Assembly: GCA_017560605.1 (NCBI GenBank)
Contig: JAFZEQ010000069.1
Location: forward strand, 1-45,618
From: Paludibacteraceae bacterium
GTDB taxonomy: Bacteria > Bacteroidota > Bacteroidia > Bacteroidales > Paludibacteraceae
Direction: 5' to 3'
DNA length: 45,618 nucleotides
Shown here: piece after piece, positions 1 through 7,167 of the stretch
Layout: each line of letters opens with the position of its first letter
Numbering within the stretch: position 1 is the stretch's first letter
Program-made: the position numbers and the translations under genes
Notes under the pieces: model-generated
The model's database searches: none
What the model saw: only the letters and a program-made list of their open reading frames with translations
Told to the model about the DNA's origin: nothing

Positions 1-881
1 ACATGGCTAAACTCGTGGCAGAAAGTACCGATACCTGTGTGCTTCTTGGAATAATAGTCCAACTCATTACCGCAAGCGTACAAGTCTACGGTTTTACCAT
101 CCACTTTGCATTGTGTACCTGCCGCTAGCAAATTCCATGAGTGTGGCCAAATAGTGGTGCTTGCACCACCATCGGCTTCGCCATAACCAGCATAAACAAC
201 AAACACAAAATCCACATATCCATCATTATCGTTGTCATATTGGGTAAAGTCTACCTCAAATTCTGTGTCCGCTAACTTACATGCCTCGCTGACCATCTTG
301 TCTGGGTACATGTCGTTACCATAGCTATCATTCTTGCCGTAATAGGACATGTTGTTGCTAATGGTCACAGGGCCAATCACATCAAACTGTGGATTGTATT
401 GTCCATTAGATGCGTCTTGAAAATACTGGCGTGCTGAACCTTGTGAATTTATGTTGTATGTCTTTCCTTTATAGGAATATGAGTAGTTACGGGTGTAATT
501 TTCTCCTACCAACATACTATCCATTTCTGCTTTCTCTGTTTCGAAAGCAACATCTGCAAAATTAACCAAGATCACCAATCCTCTGGGTGCTACATTCAAC
601 GGATACGCCGCATGTTGAGCTCGACGAATAGACTGCGCTCGCTTAGCTTCTATTTGCTCGTTAGTCATGGCTTCAACTACATGGAAGAACCCGTCATTTC
701 TCAATTCTATCCACTCGCCTTTCTCGTTGGTCTGCCAATGAAAATGCTCATCTCCATGTTGATGTACTATGATCTCACTACCATCAGGTTGTGTGAATGC
801 AATACCAGTTTTGCGTGCAGGTACTGCCAAAATAGCAACGGCGCATAGAATAGATAGCGTTGTTGTAAAAATTTTTTTCAT
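1..881 (-). CDS. M6-family secreted metalloprotease, 3' end cut by window edge
   Basis: Reading the minus strand from ATG at 881 gives an open frame to the window edge (293 codons). It begins with a signal peptide (MKKIFTTTLSILCAVAILAV), then a prodomain-like stretch (QPDG...HQHGDEHFHWQTNEKG), then a catalytic region. The last visible residues are HEFSHV, the HExxH zinc site of immune-inhibitor-A-like M6 peptidases, preceded by the typical DxDxDGxVDFVFVVYAG segment. It should act outside the cell or at the surface. The rest of the active site and any C-terminal sorting domain lie beyond the window. The start is 2 nt after the stop of the upstream prodomain-like gene, so the two are probably co-transcribed. 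Family assignment is strong; the substrate is unknown. Confidence 0.85.
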   Translation of the reverse strand, partial: MKKIFTTTLSILCAVAILAVPARKTGIAFTQPDGSEIIVHQHGDEHFHWQTNEKGEWIELRNDGFFHVVEAMTNEQIEAKRAQSIRRAQHAAYPLNVAPRGLVILVNFADVAFETEKAEMDSMLVGENYTRNYSYSYKGKTYNINSQGSARQYFQDASNGQYNPQFDVIGPVTISNNMSYYGKNDSYGNDMYPDKMVSEACKLADTEFEVDFTQYDNDNDGYVDFVFVVYAGYGEADGGASTTIWPHSWNLLAAGTQCKVDGKTVDLYACGNELDYYSKKHTGIGTFCHEFSH

Positions 882-883
882 AT

Positions 884-1174
884 TTATTTTTTTAGTTGTT
901 TTACTTTTCTTCGTGTGGCTACGATTTGTCCGTTTTTCTTTTTCTTGGCGTAGCAAATATAACCTTTTTTGTTTTCTTGCACTAAAGTTACTCCATCCTC
1001 TAGTGTCATCCAATGGTTGCGTTCATCCCCGTGTAAGCGTACATATATGGTATCTCCATTAGGTTGCACTCGTTCGATGACTCCTTGGTAGGCAGGTACG
1101 CGTGCAGGGCGGTTTTGTGCCCACATACTACATGCTATGCAGCAAATAGTCAATATGCAAATTAATCGTTTCAT
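884..1174 (-). CDS. Stand-alone M6-prodomain-like secreted protein (96 aa)
   Basis: Residues 1-19 form a signal peptide ending at WAQ. The mature part (RPARVPAYQGVIERVQPNGD, then HGDERNHWMTLEDG) resembles residues about 20-75 of the M6 protease encoded immediately downstream (PARKTGIAFTQPDG, HGDEHFHWQTNEKG). No catalytic part follows; a basic KKKKNGQIVATRRKVKQLKK tail ends the protein. It overlaps the upstream mlaF-like gene by 4 bp and precedes the protease by 2 nt, so it belongs to the same transcript. It may be a separate inhibitor or folding helper of the protease, or a leftover of a partial duplication. The resemblance is seen by eye; the function is inference. Confidence 0.7.
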   Translation of the reverse strand: MKRLICILTICCIACSMWAQNRPARVPAYQGVIERVQPNGDTIYVRLHGDERNHWMTLEDGVTLVQENKKGYICYAKKKKNGQIVATRRKVKQLKK

Positions 1175-1944
1175 CCGTTTGCTGATTTTACCTTTTTAAA
1201 CAATTCGCTAGCAAACACAAAATCGTTCAATGCCTCATTATCTGCATGGAATATTTCATGTCTGCTTCCTTGCCATTCTTTTACTCCGTTGCGCAAGAAT
1301 ACAATATTATCGCCAATCTCCATAATGGAGTTCATATCGTGGCTGTTCACAATAGTACAAATATTATATTCTTGTGTAATATCCTGAATCAGTTTGTCAA
1401 TAACCAAACTAGTTCGTGGATCTAGACCAGAGTTAGGCTCGTCGCAGAATAAATATCTCGGATTCAACGCGATAGCTCTAGCGATGGCTACTCGTTTTTG
1501 CATACCTCCACTAATCTCGCTTGGCATCAATCCAAAGGAACGCTCTGGCATATTCACACGCTCTAAACAGAAACGGGCGCGTGCTACCATCTCTTTGTTG
1601 CTCATGTCAGAAAACATTTCCAATGGGTACATTACATTTTCTTGTACAGTCATACTATCAAATAGAGCGGCACCCTGAAACAACATTCCTACCTCTCTGT
1701 GTAGTCTACGAACCTCTTTCTCGGTCATAGCCGCTAGATTCTGTTGTTTGCCATCGCTGGTGTCAAAAATAATCTCACCCTCATTGATTTGGTGCAAACC
1801 AATCATCGATTTCATCAATACGGTTTTTCCGGAACCAGATTGACCGATAATCATATTTACTTTTCCATCTTCAAAGTCAGCAGAAACATGATTCAAAACC
1901 ACATTTCCATCAAAACTTTTTACTACATCCTTAACTTGTATCAT
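1171..1944 (-). CDS. mlaF: ABC transporter ATP-binding protein, MlaF type
   Basis: ATPase of an MlaEF-type phospholipid transporter at the inner membrane. All ABC motifs are present: Walker A GQSGSGKT (residues about 35-42), Q-loop MLFQGAALFD, signature ISGGMQKRVAIARA, Walker B RYLFCDEPNSGLDP and the switch histidine in IVNSHDM. Its 257 aa are normal for the family. It lies 2 bp after the permease gene and overlaps the next gene by 4 bp. The substrate-binding MCE protein (MlaD) is not in this operon, so the pair must work with a partner encoded elsewhere. Confidence 0.9.
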   Translation of the reverse strand: MIQVKDVVKSFDGNVVLNHVSADFEDGKVNMIIGQSGSGKTVLMKSMIGLHQINEGEIIFDTSDGKQQNLAAMTEKEVRRLHREVGMLFQGAALFDSMTVQENVMYPLEMFSDMSNKEMVARARFCLERVNMPERSFGLMPSEISGGMQKRVAIARAIALNPRYLFCDEPNSGLDPRTSLVIDKLIQDITQEYNICTIVNSHDMNSIMEIGDNIVFLRNGVKEWQGSRHEIFHADNEALNDFVFASELFKKVKSANG

Positions 1945-1946
1945 AA

Positions 1947-2690
1947 CTAATTCAGCATCAAATTGGTTAATACTACATCTAACAACAAAATTACGATACT
2001 ACTATTAACTACCGCTTTTGTACTTGCTTTACCGACTTCCAATGCTCCACCACGAGCGTAGTAGCCATAGTATGATGCCATACTGGCAATAACAAAGGCA
2101 AAGACCACAGTCTTGATGTATGAATATAGTACATAGAATGGAATAAAGGCATATTGTATTCCTAGCAAATATTCTGATACTGGTAGTACACTAGTTATGG
2201 CGCTAATTCCGTAACCACCTAACAGACCCATAAACATGGATAAGGTTACTAGCAATGGCATCATTACCATAAATGCCACTACTTTTGGCAAAATCAAATA
2301 GTTAGCAGAGTTTACACCCATTATCTCCATAGCATCTATCTGCTCAGTTATACGCATGGTGCCTATCTCGGATGCAATATTACTGCCCACCTTACCTGCT
2401 AATAGTAAACACAAAATTGTACTTGAAAACTCCAATAGGATACAGTCACGAGTTACCAAACCAGTAGAGTAGGCTGGCAATAGTGGATTTTCTGTGTTCA
2501 ATTTGGTTTGCAAGGTCATAATAGCTCCCATAAACACACTTACAATCAATGTGATTAAAATAGATTCTAGACCTTGTTTCTCCATCTCTTTACTCATCTG
2601 TCGCCAAAACATACGCCATCTATCTGGCATACGCCATACACGACCCATGAGCATAAAGTACTCACCTATGTTTTTAATTCGTTCTATCAT
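1947..2690 (-). CDS. mlaE: MlaE-family lipid ABC transporter permease
   Basis: Multi-spanning membrane protein of the MlaE family (PF02405), 247 aa, the channel subunit of an MCE-type lipid transporter. The N-terminal amphipathic stretch is followed by hydrophobic segments around residues 45-65, 85-105, 145-170 and 190-245. The conserved cytoplasmic region GSNIASEIGTMRITEQIDAMEIMG, characteristic of MlaE and probably docking to the ATPase, is clear. It lies between hpt (21 bp upstream) and the ATPase gene, so it is probably read from the hpt promoter. The role in retrograde phospholipid transport is known for the family; the direction of transport here is not evident from sequence. Confidence 0.9.
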   Translation of the reverse strand: MIERIKNIGEYFMLMGRVWRMPDRWRMFWRQMSKEMEKQGLESILITLIVSVFMGAIMTLQTKLNTENPLLPAYSTGLVTRDCILLEFSSTILCLLLAGKVGSNIASEIGTMRITEQIDAMEIMGVNSANYLILPKVVAFMVMMPLLVTLSMFMGLLGGYGISAITSVLPVSEYLLGIQYAFIPFYVLYSYIKTVVFAFVIASMASYYGYYARGGALEVGKASTKAVVNSSIVILLLDVVLTNLMLN

Positions 2691-2711
2691 AATTCTTTGT
2701 TTTTAACTTGA

Positions 2712-3257
2712 TTATTCGGTAGCGCGCAATGCGTACAATGCAGGTAGATTTCGTCCCTTTTCATCATAATCTAGACCGTATCCTAACACAAATTTGGTTG
2801 GAATTTCTAGTCCTATATACTTTGGAGTAGCATCTGCGTATTTTAGAGCTTCTGGTTTGAATAAGAATGATGTTAACTCTACTGAATTGGCACCCATATT
2901 GCGCAATTGATGCATAAATCCGTGCATAGTCAAACCAGTATCCACAATATCTTCTACCACAATGATGTCACGATCTTTAATATCCACTGATAAGGGAGTT
3001 AGCATCTTAACTTCTCCTGTAGTAGCTGTTCCTTCGTACGATTTTAGTCTAACAAAAGTTATTTCTGCAGGCAAATTGATGCGTTTGAATAAATCAGATG
3101 CATACATAAATGCACCATTCAATACGCAGATGAATAATGGCTCTTTTCCTGCATAATCATTGTTGATGCGATCGGCAACATTGTTTACTAATTCTGCAAT
3201 TTTTTCTGCAGATAAATACTCATCAAAGATGAGTTTATTTACTTCTATACTTTGCAT
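2712..3257 (-). CDS. hpt: Hypoxanthine phosphoribosyltransferase
   Basis: Purine salvage enzyme joining hypoxanthine or guanine to PRPP. The PRPP-binding motif DIIVVEDIVDTGLTM is complete, and the FVLGYGLDYDEKGRNLPALY segment near the C-terminus is typical of hpt/HGPRT. I use ATG at 3257 (181 aa) rather than an upstream start at 3308, because the upstream choice would place the start inside the promoter, whose -7 box lies at 3298-3305. The leader is then about 35 nt. It is the first gene of a probable hpt-mlaE-mlaF-prodomain-protease transcription unit. Confidence 0.92.
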   Translation of the reverse strand: MQSIEVNKLIFDEYLSAEKIAELVNNVADRINNDYAGKEPLFICVLNGAFMYASDLFKRINLPAEITFVRLKSYEGTATTGEVKMLTPLSVDIKDRDIIVVEDIVDTGLTMHGFMHQLRNMGANSVELTSFLFKPEALKYADATPKYIGLEIPTKFVLGYGLDYDEKGRNLPALYALRATE

Positions 3258-3297
3258 AATTTTAAGATGGTTGCGATGTGGTGATACAAATAGTGCG

Positions 3298-3328
3298 CAA
3301 AGGTACAACTTTTTACTTAAATACGCAA
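3298..3328 (-). promoter_or_regulatory. Bacteroidota-type promoter of hpt
   Basis: On the minus strand TTG (3328-3326) is followed after exactly 20 bp by TACCTTTG (3305-3298). This matches the primary sigma factor consensus of Bacteroidota (TTTG at -33, TAnnTTTG at -7) and sets transcription start about 36 nt before the hpt ATG. Confidence 0.8.
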
Positions 3329-3419
3329 GTATTTATTACTTTTTTTGAATGTGTAATTTTGTTTTGTTGGTTTGTACGCTGAATTAGAACACAATATATA
3401 CCCTCATAAATCTTTAGTT

Positions 3420-3463
3420 ATTCTTAGGTTATTCTTAGGTGATTCATAGGTTATTTGTAGGTG
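3420..3463 (+). repeat. 11-bp-period tandem array, four units
   Basis: Four consecutive 11-mers: ATTCTTAGGTT, ATTCTTAGGTG, ATTCATAGGTT, ATTTGTAGGTG. They lie in the gap between the divergent hpt and pgm genes (3309-3648), which holds no gene. The core TTCATAGG and the 11-bp period return in the much longer array at 32502-32670. Confidence 0.8.
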
Positions 3464-3561
3464 ATTCAGTAACTTTTATGATCTCATAGGCATGCCTTTT
3501 TATGCTGTTACACCTACTTCTAAACCCTAAACAGTAGCCCGCTTACGGGCGTCCACTAAAC

Positions 3562-3600
3562 AAAAAAATCGCATAGCCCTTGCACATATGCGATTTTTTT
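3562..3600. terminator. Terminator-like perfect hairpin overlapping the pgm promoter
   Basis: AAAAAAATCGCATA (3562-3575) and TATGCGATTTTTTT (3587-3600) are perfect 14-bp inverted repeats around an 11-nt loop, with a T run on either strand. The loop contains the -33 TTG of the pgm promoter. As a terminator it would insulate pgm from upstream transcripts; this is inference from shape. Confidence 0.6.
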
Positions 3601-3610
3601 CGTACCTTTG
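3580..3610 (+). promoter_or_regulatory. Bacteroidota-type promoter of pgm
   Basis: TTG at 3580-3582, 20-bp spacer, TACCTTTG at 3603-3610. This supports the pgm start at 3649, with a leader of about 33 nt, over the in-frame ATG at 3580, which lies inside the promoter. Confidence 0.8.
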
Positions 3611-3648
3611 CACCCGATAAATTATGCAAACTTAAAAACATACGCAAT

Positions 3649-5424
3649 ATGAAAAACGAAGAACTTCAAAATGTATTAGCCATTGCCGAGCAATGGACTA
3701 AGGCGCCTTATGATGCTCAGACGCAAGCGGCTGTTAAAGCTATGATTGAGGCAGAAGACAAAACAGAACTTATCGATAGTTTTTATCGTACCCTCGAGTT
3801 TGGTACAGGTGGTCTCCGTGGCCTTATGGGACCTGGTACTAACCGCATGAATAAATACATTGTAGCACAAGCAACTCAAGGTTATGCTAACTATCTCTTA
3901 AAGGTACAGCAACAAGGTGGTTTTGAGACACTTAAGGGTGACACCGTTAGTGTTGTAGTGGGTCATGACTGCCGTAATAATGGCCGTCTCTTTGCTGAAA
4001 CAGTAGCTGCGGTATTTGCAGCCAATGGTATCAAGGTGTATCTCTTTGAGAGCCTTCGTCCAACCCCAGAGGTTAGCTTTGCTATCCGTCACCTCTCTGC
4101 TCAAGGTGGTGTCAATGTAACTGCAAGCCACAACCCTAAAGAGTATAACGGTTACAAAGCTTATTGGGAAGATGGTAGCCAAGTGCTCCAACCACATGAT
4201 CAAGGTATCATCGATGAGGTGAACAAGGTTACTCTTGCTGATGTAAAAATGACTGGTAACGAGCATCTTATTGAGGTGATCGGAGGCGAGATGGACTACG
4301 ATTATATGCAGGCAGTTAAGACTGTGATGATTGACCAAGACTCTATCCTTCGTCAAAAAGATCTCAACATTGTGTATACCCCTCTTCACGGTGCAGGACG
4401 TCAAATCATCCCTATGTGCCTCCGCTCTTGGGGCTTCGAGAATATCCATGTAGTACCTGAGCAAATGGTTATCGATGGCAATTTCTCTACCGTACAAAGT
4501 CCTAACCCAGAGAACGCTGAGGCGATGACTATGGGTATGAAACTCGGTACCGAACTCAATGCAGACCTCGTGATCGCTTCTGACCCAGATGCGGATCGTA
4601 TCGCTATTGTGTGCCGTAACGATAAGGGCGAGTGGACCATTATAAATGGTAACCAAACTTGTATGATGTACTGCTACTACATCATCAATAATATGAAGAA
4701 ACTTGGCAAACTTCGTCCTGACCACTACCTTGTTAAAACGATTGTTACTAGCGAACTTATTCGCAAGATGGCAGATGCACAAGGTGTGACTTTGACCGAT
4801 GAATACACAGGTTTTAAATGGATTGCTAACCGTATCCGCGAGTGGGAAGGTACCCGTAAATATATCGGTGGTGGCGAGGAGAGTTTTGGTTTCTTGCCTT
4901 ACGACGCTGTGCGTGATAAGTGTTCTCCTTCTGCTATCTGTCTCATATGCGAGATTGCTGCTTATGCTAAGGATAACGGTATGACTCTCTACGATTACCT
5001 TCTTAATATTTATATGGAGTACGGATTCCAACAAGAAACTACCATCAATGTGGTTCGTCCTGGTAAAGCAGGTGCCGATGAAATTAAGCAAATGATGGTT
5101 GATTATCGTCAAAATCCTCCTATGGAAATTGCAGGTGAAAAAGTCGTTAAAATCAAGGATTTTGGAACATTGAAGCAATTAGACTTGGAAGATGGACAAT
5201 GGGTTGAGTCTGCTATCGAAATGGCACTTAACGCTACTAGCAATGTGCTTCAATATTACACAGAAGGTGGTCTCAAGATTTCTGTTCGTCCTAGTGGTAC
5301 CGAACCAAAGATAAAGTTCTACTTCGAGATCCCTGCCGTAATGCCAACTCCTGCAGATTACGAAGCTGCTGTTGCTGATGCACAAGCTAAAGTTCCTGCT
5401 ATCAAAGCAAGTATGGGAATTTGA
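3649..5424 (+). CDS. pgm: Phosphoglucomutase/phosphomannomutase (alpha-D-phosphohexomutase)
   Basis: Converts hexose 1- and 6-phosphates in the cytosol, feeding glycogen, nucleotide-sugar and glycolytic pathways. All four domains are present in the 591 aa: the N-terminal GTGGLRGLMGPGTNRMN, the phosphoserine loop TASHNPKEYNGYK, the metal loop DPDADRIA, the sugar-binding GGEESFGF and the C-terminal phosphate-binding RPSGTEPKIKFYFE. Length and motifs fit the PgcA-like group of large bacterial phosphoglucomutases. An in-frame ATG lies upstream at 3580, but the promoter and a clean 33-nt leader favour 3649. A 426-codon open frame on the opposite strand is a codon-usage shadow. Whether glucose or mannose phosphate is preferred cannot be read here. 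Confidence 0.93.
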   Translation: MKNEELQNVLAIAEQWTKAPYDAQTQAAVKAMIEAEDKTELIDSFYRTLEFGTGGLRGLMGPGTNRMNKYIVAQATQGYANYLLKVQQQGGFETLKGDTVSVVVGHDCRNNGRLFAETVAAVFAANGIKVYLFESLRPTPEVSFAIRHLSAQGGVNVTASHNPKEYNGYKAYWEDGSQVLQPHDQGIIDEVNKVTLADVKMTGNEHLIEVIGGEMDYDYMQAVKTVMIDQDSILRQKDLNIVYTPLHGAGRQIIPMCLRSWGFENIHVVPEQMVIDGNFSTVQSPNPENAEAMTMGMKLGTELNADLVIASDPDADRIAIVCRNDKGEWTIINGNQTCMMYCYYIINNMKKLGKLRPDHYLVKTIVTSELIRKMADAQGVTLTDEYTGFKWIANRIREWEGTRKYIGGGEESFGFLPYDAVRDKCSPSAICLICEIAAYAKDNGMTLYDYLLNIYMEYGFQQETTINVVRPGKAGADEIKQMMVDYRQNPPMEIAGEKVVKIKDFGTLKQLDLEDGQWVESAIEMALNATSNVLQYYTEGGLKISVRPSGTEPKIKFYFEIPAVMPTPADYEAAVADAQAKVPAIKASMGI

Positions 5425-5493
5425 TAATGTAATAGATTGATTACTAAATATAAACAGAAAAATATTTTGCCTATGAAATAGTAGTGTGTAGTT

Positions 5494-5693
5494 GATACGC
5501 ACATCGTGAAATATAGAAAAAGCGTTTTAGCATTATTCTTTGCTCAAAAAGTTTGGCGACTGAATGGCAAAAAAAGAATGATAGTTAAAATGCTCGTGTG
5601 TGAGCACGGGCTTTTGGTTATTCTTTTTGTCGGGTTACGCCAAACACCTTTGAGCAGGATACTAAAAGTACCGTGCTTTTTTATGTGCGTATA
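5494..5693. repeat. About 200-bp imperfect palindrome (long hairpin or MITE-like element)
   Basis: The gap 5425-5771 after pgm is dominated by nested inverted repeats around a centre near 5595. The outer arms are GATACGCACAT (5494-5504) and ATGTGCGTATA (5683-5693). The middle arms are TGCTCAAAAAGTTTGGCG (5541-5558) and its near complement ending TTTGAGCA at 5656. The inner part is TGCTC/GAGCA around GTGTGT. As RNA it would fold into one long hairpin. I see no reliable gene in it. Confidence 0.65.
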
Positions 5694-5771
5694 TTTCAAA
5701 ACAATAGGTACAACGGAGTAACCGAAAAGCCAAAAGTGAGTAGGAAAAGTATATTAAATTTGAAAGTAAAA

Positions 5772-6137
5772 ATGAAAAAGTTTTGTTTAGTACTAATCGC
5801 ACTTTTTTGTGTAATTTTTACAGCTGCTGCGCAAAAGAGTGGAAAATTTCAAGCGACTGAAGATTTGCCATCTTTAGATATATCAAAGGGTGACGTAGTA
5901 TATATAACATTTGATAGGAAAAACGGTATAGAATATTTTAGGTTTGAAAATCTATCCAATTATACTTCTTTTGCGGCGATAAGTACAGGTGGTATGGGTG
6001 GATCTAGAAACGGCTATAATTTTACTTATTTTAAAATTGAAGGCGTAAGCAATTCAATACAGATTCAATGGATAATTGATTATAAATACAATCTTGGAGA
6101 AGTCAAAATAGGCAGTTGTCGTTTTATTAGGTTGTAA
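5772..6137 (+). CDS. Small secreted protein of unknown function (121 aa)
   Basis: I do not recognise the family. Starting at ATG 5772, the protein has a clear signal peptide (MKKFCLVLIALFCVIFTAAA, cut near AQK). The mature part of about 100 residues is beta-rich (YITFDRKNGIEYFRFENL, YNFTYFKIEG, IQIQWIIDYKYN). It should be periplasmic or surface exposed. The longer frame from 5673 would add a non-signal N-terminus and is less likely. A weak TAAATTTG box at 5755-5762 could make it nearly leaderless, but there is no TTG at the proper distance. A strong terminator follows at 6188, so it is probably a monocistronic gene. Confidence 0.6.
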   Translation: MKKFCLVLIALFCVIFTAAAQKSGKFQATEDLPSLDISKGDVVYITFDRKNGIEYFRFENLSNYTSFAAISTGGMGGSRNGYNFTYFKIEGVSNSIQIQWIIDYKYNLGEVKIGSCRFIRL

Positions 6138-6187
6138 GATTAATCTTCTAGATTAGTATCTGTAAGCATATATTATTATGCATATTT

Positions 6188-6245
6188 TTAGGGTTAGTAA
6201 AAAAGCTGTATCTTTGCAGCTAGATTACTAACCCTAATTTTTTTT
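6188..6245 (+). terminator. Rho-independent terminator with perfect 13-bp arms
   Basis: TTAGGGTTAGTAA (6188-6200) and TTACTAACCCTAA (6225-6237) pair perfectly, with a second inner pair AGCTG/CAGCT, followed by a run of T (6238-6245). It ends the small secreted gene. The apical loop happens to read TATCTTTG, the sequence of a -7 box, but no TTG stands at the right distance. Confidence 0.75.
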
Positions 6246-6279
6246 GTACATATGAACCAATAGAAAATATTATTTCACT

Positions 6280-6320
6280 ACAAAAAATCGTTCTCTTTTA
6301 TCAAGGGAACGATTTTTTGT
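6280..6320. terminator. Bidirectional terminator-like hairpin
   Basis: ACAAAAAATCGTTC (6280-6293) pairs perfectly with GAACGATTTTTTGT (6307-6320). It has T runs on both strands and lies between the convergent genes at 5772 and 6918. Confidence 0.65.
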
Positions 6321-6422
6321 ATCTATATACTAGTTGATATTTGTTGTTAACTCTTCTTTTTGTATTGCCCACCAATGCAGCGTGCTGCATTCATTTGGGC
6401 TAAGACAAAAAGGTATTTCTCG

Positions 6423-6461
6423 AATTGACAATAATTGACATCTTAATTGACCCCAATTGTC
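6423..6461. repeat. Cluster of AATTGACA boxes, copy 1
   Basis: AATTGACA, ATTGACA, AATTGACC and AATTGTC follow each other at roughly 10-12 bp spacing. Similar clusters occur at about 30690 and 32945. The stretch 6321-6503 holds no convincing gene; a 65-codon minus-strand frame there has no family support. Confidence 0.5.
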
Positions 6462-6503
6462 GTTTAAACATAACCAGTCAAGTTGTGTATAGTTTCCTAA
6501 AAT

Positions 6504-6535
6504 AAAAGAGGATGCGCAGCTGCGCATCCTCTTTT
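6504..6535 (-). terminator. Perfect 32-bp palindromic terminator
   Basis: AAAAGAGGATGCGCAG and its exact complement follow each other with no spacer. Read on the minus strand it lies 20 bp after the stop of the lipoprotein gene and ends in a T run; it also works on the plus strand. Confidence 0.8.
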
Positions 6536-6555
6536 TTGTGGTAGTTTATGAGTAA

Positions 6556-6918
6556 TTACTTAAACTGAACTACATAACCATGAGCTTTTACATATCTCTT
6601 TGTGTAAATGCCCAAAATTGATTTAGTAGAAATGGTAGTAGTAATGTTGATGATTTGTTGGCTACCTGTAAGTTTCGCATTCTTGTACATTTCGCTGATG
6701 GCGTTGGTTTCGAGAGCTGCTTTCTTGAGACCACCAATACCGAATACATAAACTGCACTCCACTCACCTTCTACCTCTTTAACGATGTCGAAGTTACCTT
6801 CCTTAACAATAACCTTGGTTTCTACTGGGCTAGTTAGGTAAGGAGTGGTGTTGAGGCCTGCACAACTGGCCATTACAACTGCTACCATGCAGATCAATAA
6901 GAATTTGATTGCTTTCAT
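6556..6918 (-). CDS. Small lipoprotein, possibly TRL/DUF6567-like
   Basis: The 120-aa protein starts MKAIKFLLICMVAVVMASC. The hydrophobic segment followed by MASC is a lipobox, so the cysteine at residue 19 should be lipidated and the protein held at the inner or outer membrane. The mature part has a glycine motif FGIGGLKKAALETNAISEM followed by NAKLTGSQQIINITTT and a C-terminal beta strand. This layout resembles the TRL-like / DUF6567 lipoproteins of Bacteroidota, but I cannot confirm it. The gene stands alone with its own promoter (6996-7026) and terminator (6504-6535). Confidence 0.7.
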   Translation of the reverse strand: MKAIKFLLICMVAVVMASCAGLNTTPYLTSPVETKVIVKEGNFDIVKEVEGEWSAVYVFGIGGLKKAALETNAISEMYKNAKLTGSQQIINITTTISTKSILGIYTKRYVKAHGYVVQFK

Positions 6919-6995
6919 AAGTTTTTAATTTTAGAGAATGAATATAAATTGTTGTTTGAATTTAGATGCTTAACATATTTTTTTGAAATTTGCTG

Positions 6996-7026
6996 CAAAG
7001 GTATAAAAAATATTTTATATTCGCAA
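6996..7026 (-). promoter_or_regulatory. Promoter of the 120-aa lipoprotein
   Basis: Minus strand: TTG at 7026-7024, 20-bp spacer, TACCTTTG at 7003-6996. The leader is about 72 nt. Confidence 0.75.
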
Positions 7027-7128
7027 ATTTTTACCTCCCCCCTCCCCCGCAAAATGTTTGTAAGTGTAAGATACTTAGGGTGTTATAATAATCGTTTTTC
7101 TGTAAGGTAAGTTTGTACTTGATAATAC

Positions 7129-7159
7129 TTGTCTATGTCAAAAAAAAGTTGTACTTTTG
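7129..7159 (+). promoter_or_regulatory. Promoter of the YqiA-like gene, with A-tract spacer
   Basis: TTG 7129-7131, 20-bp spacer containing TATGTCAAAAAAAA, TACTTTTG 7152-7159. The box ends 8 nt before the ATG at 7168, so the transcript would be leaderless or nearly so. The same spacer word occurs in the promoters at 20739 and 33232. Confidence 0.75.
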
Positions 7160-7167
7160 CACTCAAT

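Noticed and set aside
769..1062. Plus-strand frames over the M6/prodomain region (612-848, 769-1062)
   Set aside because: The minus strand encodes two recognisable proteins here; the plus-strand products have no start context or family.
3898..5178. 426-codon open frame on the minus strand inside pgm
   Set aside because: It mirrors the third-codon-position bias of pgm, shows no family motif or domain, and pgm is complete on the other strand.
5506..5721. 71-codon plus-strand frame in the 200-bp palindrome
   Set aside because: It crosses all arms of the palindrome, has no usable start region and no protein-like composition.
6209..6216. TATCTTTG in the terminator loop as a promoter -7 box
   Set aside because: No TTG stands 20 bp upstream and no gene follows on that strand; it is the loop of a strong terminator.
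6330..6527. 65-codon minus-strand frame between two terminators
   Set aside because: Begins inside a terminator palindrome, has no promoter and no family resemblance.
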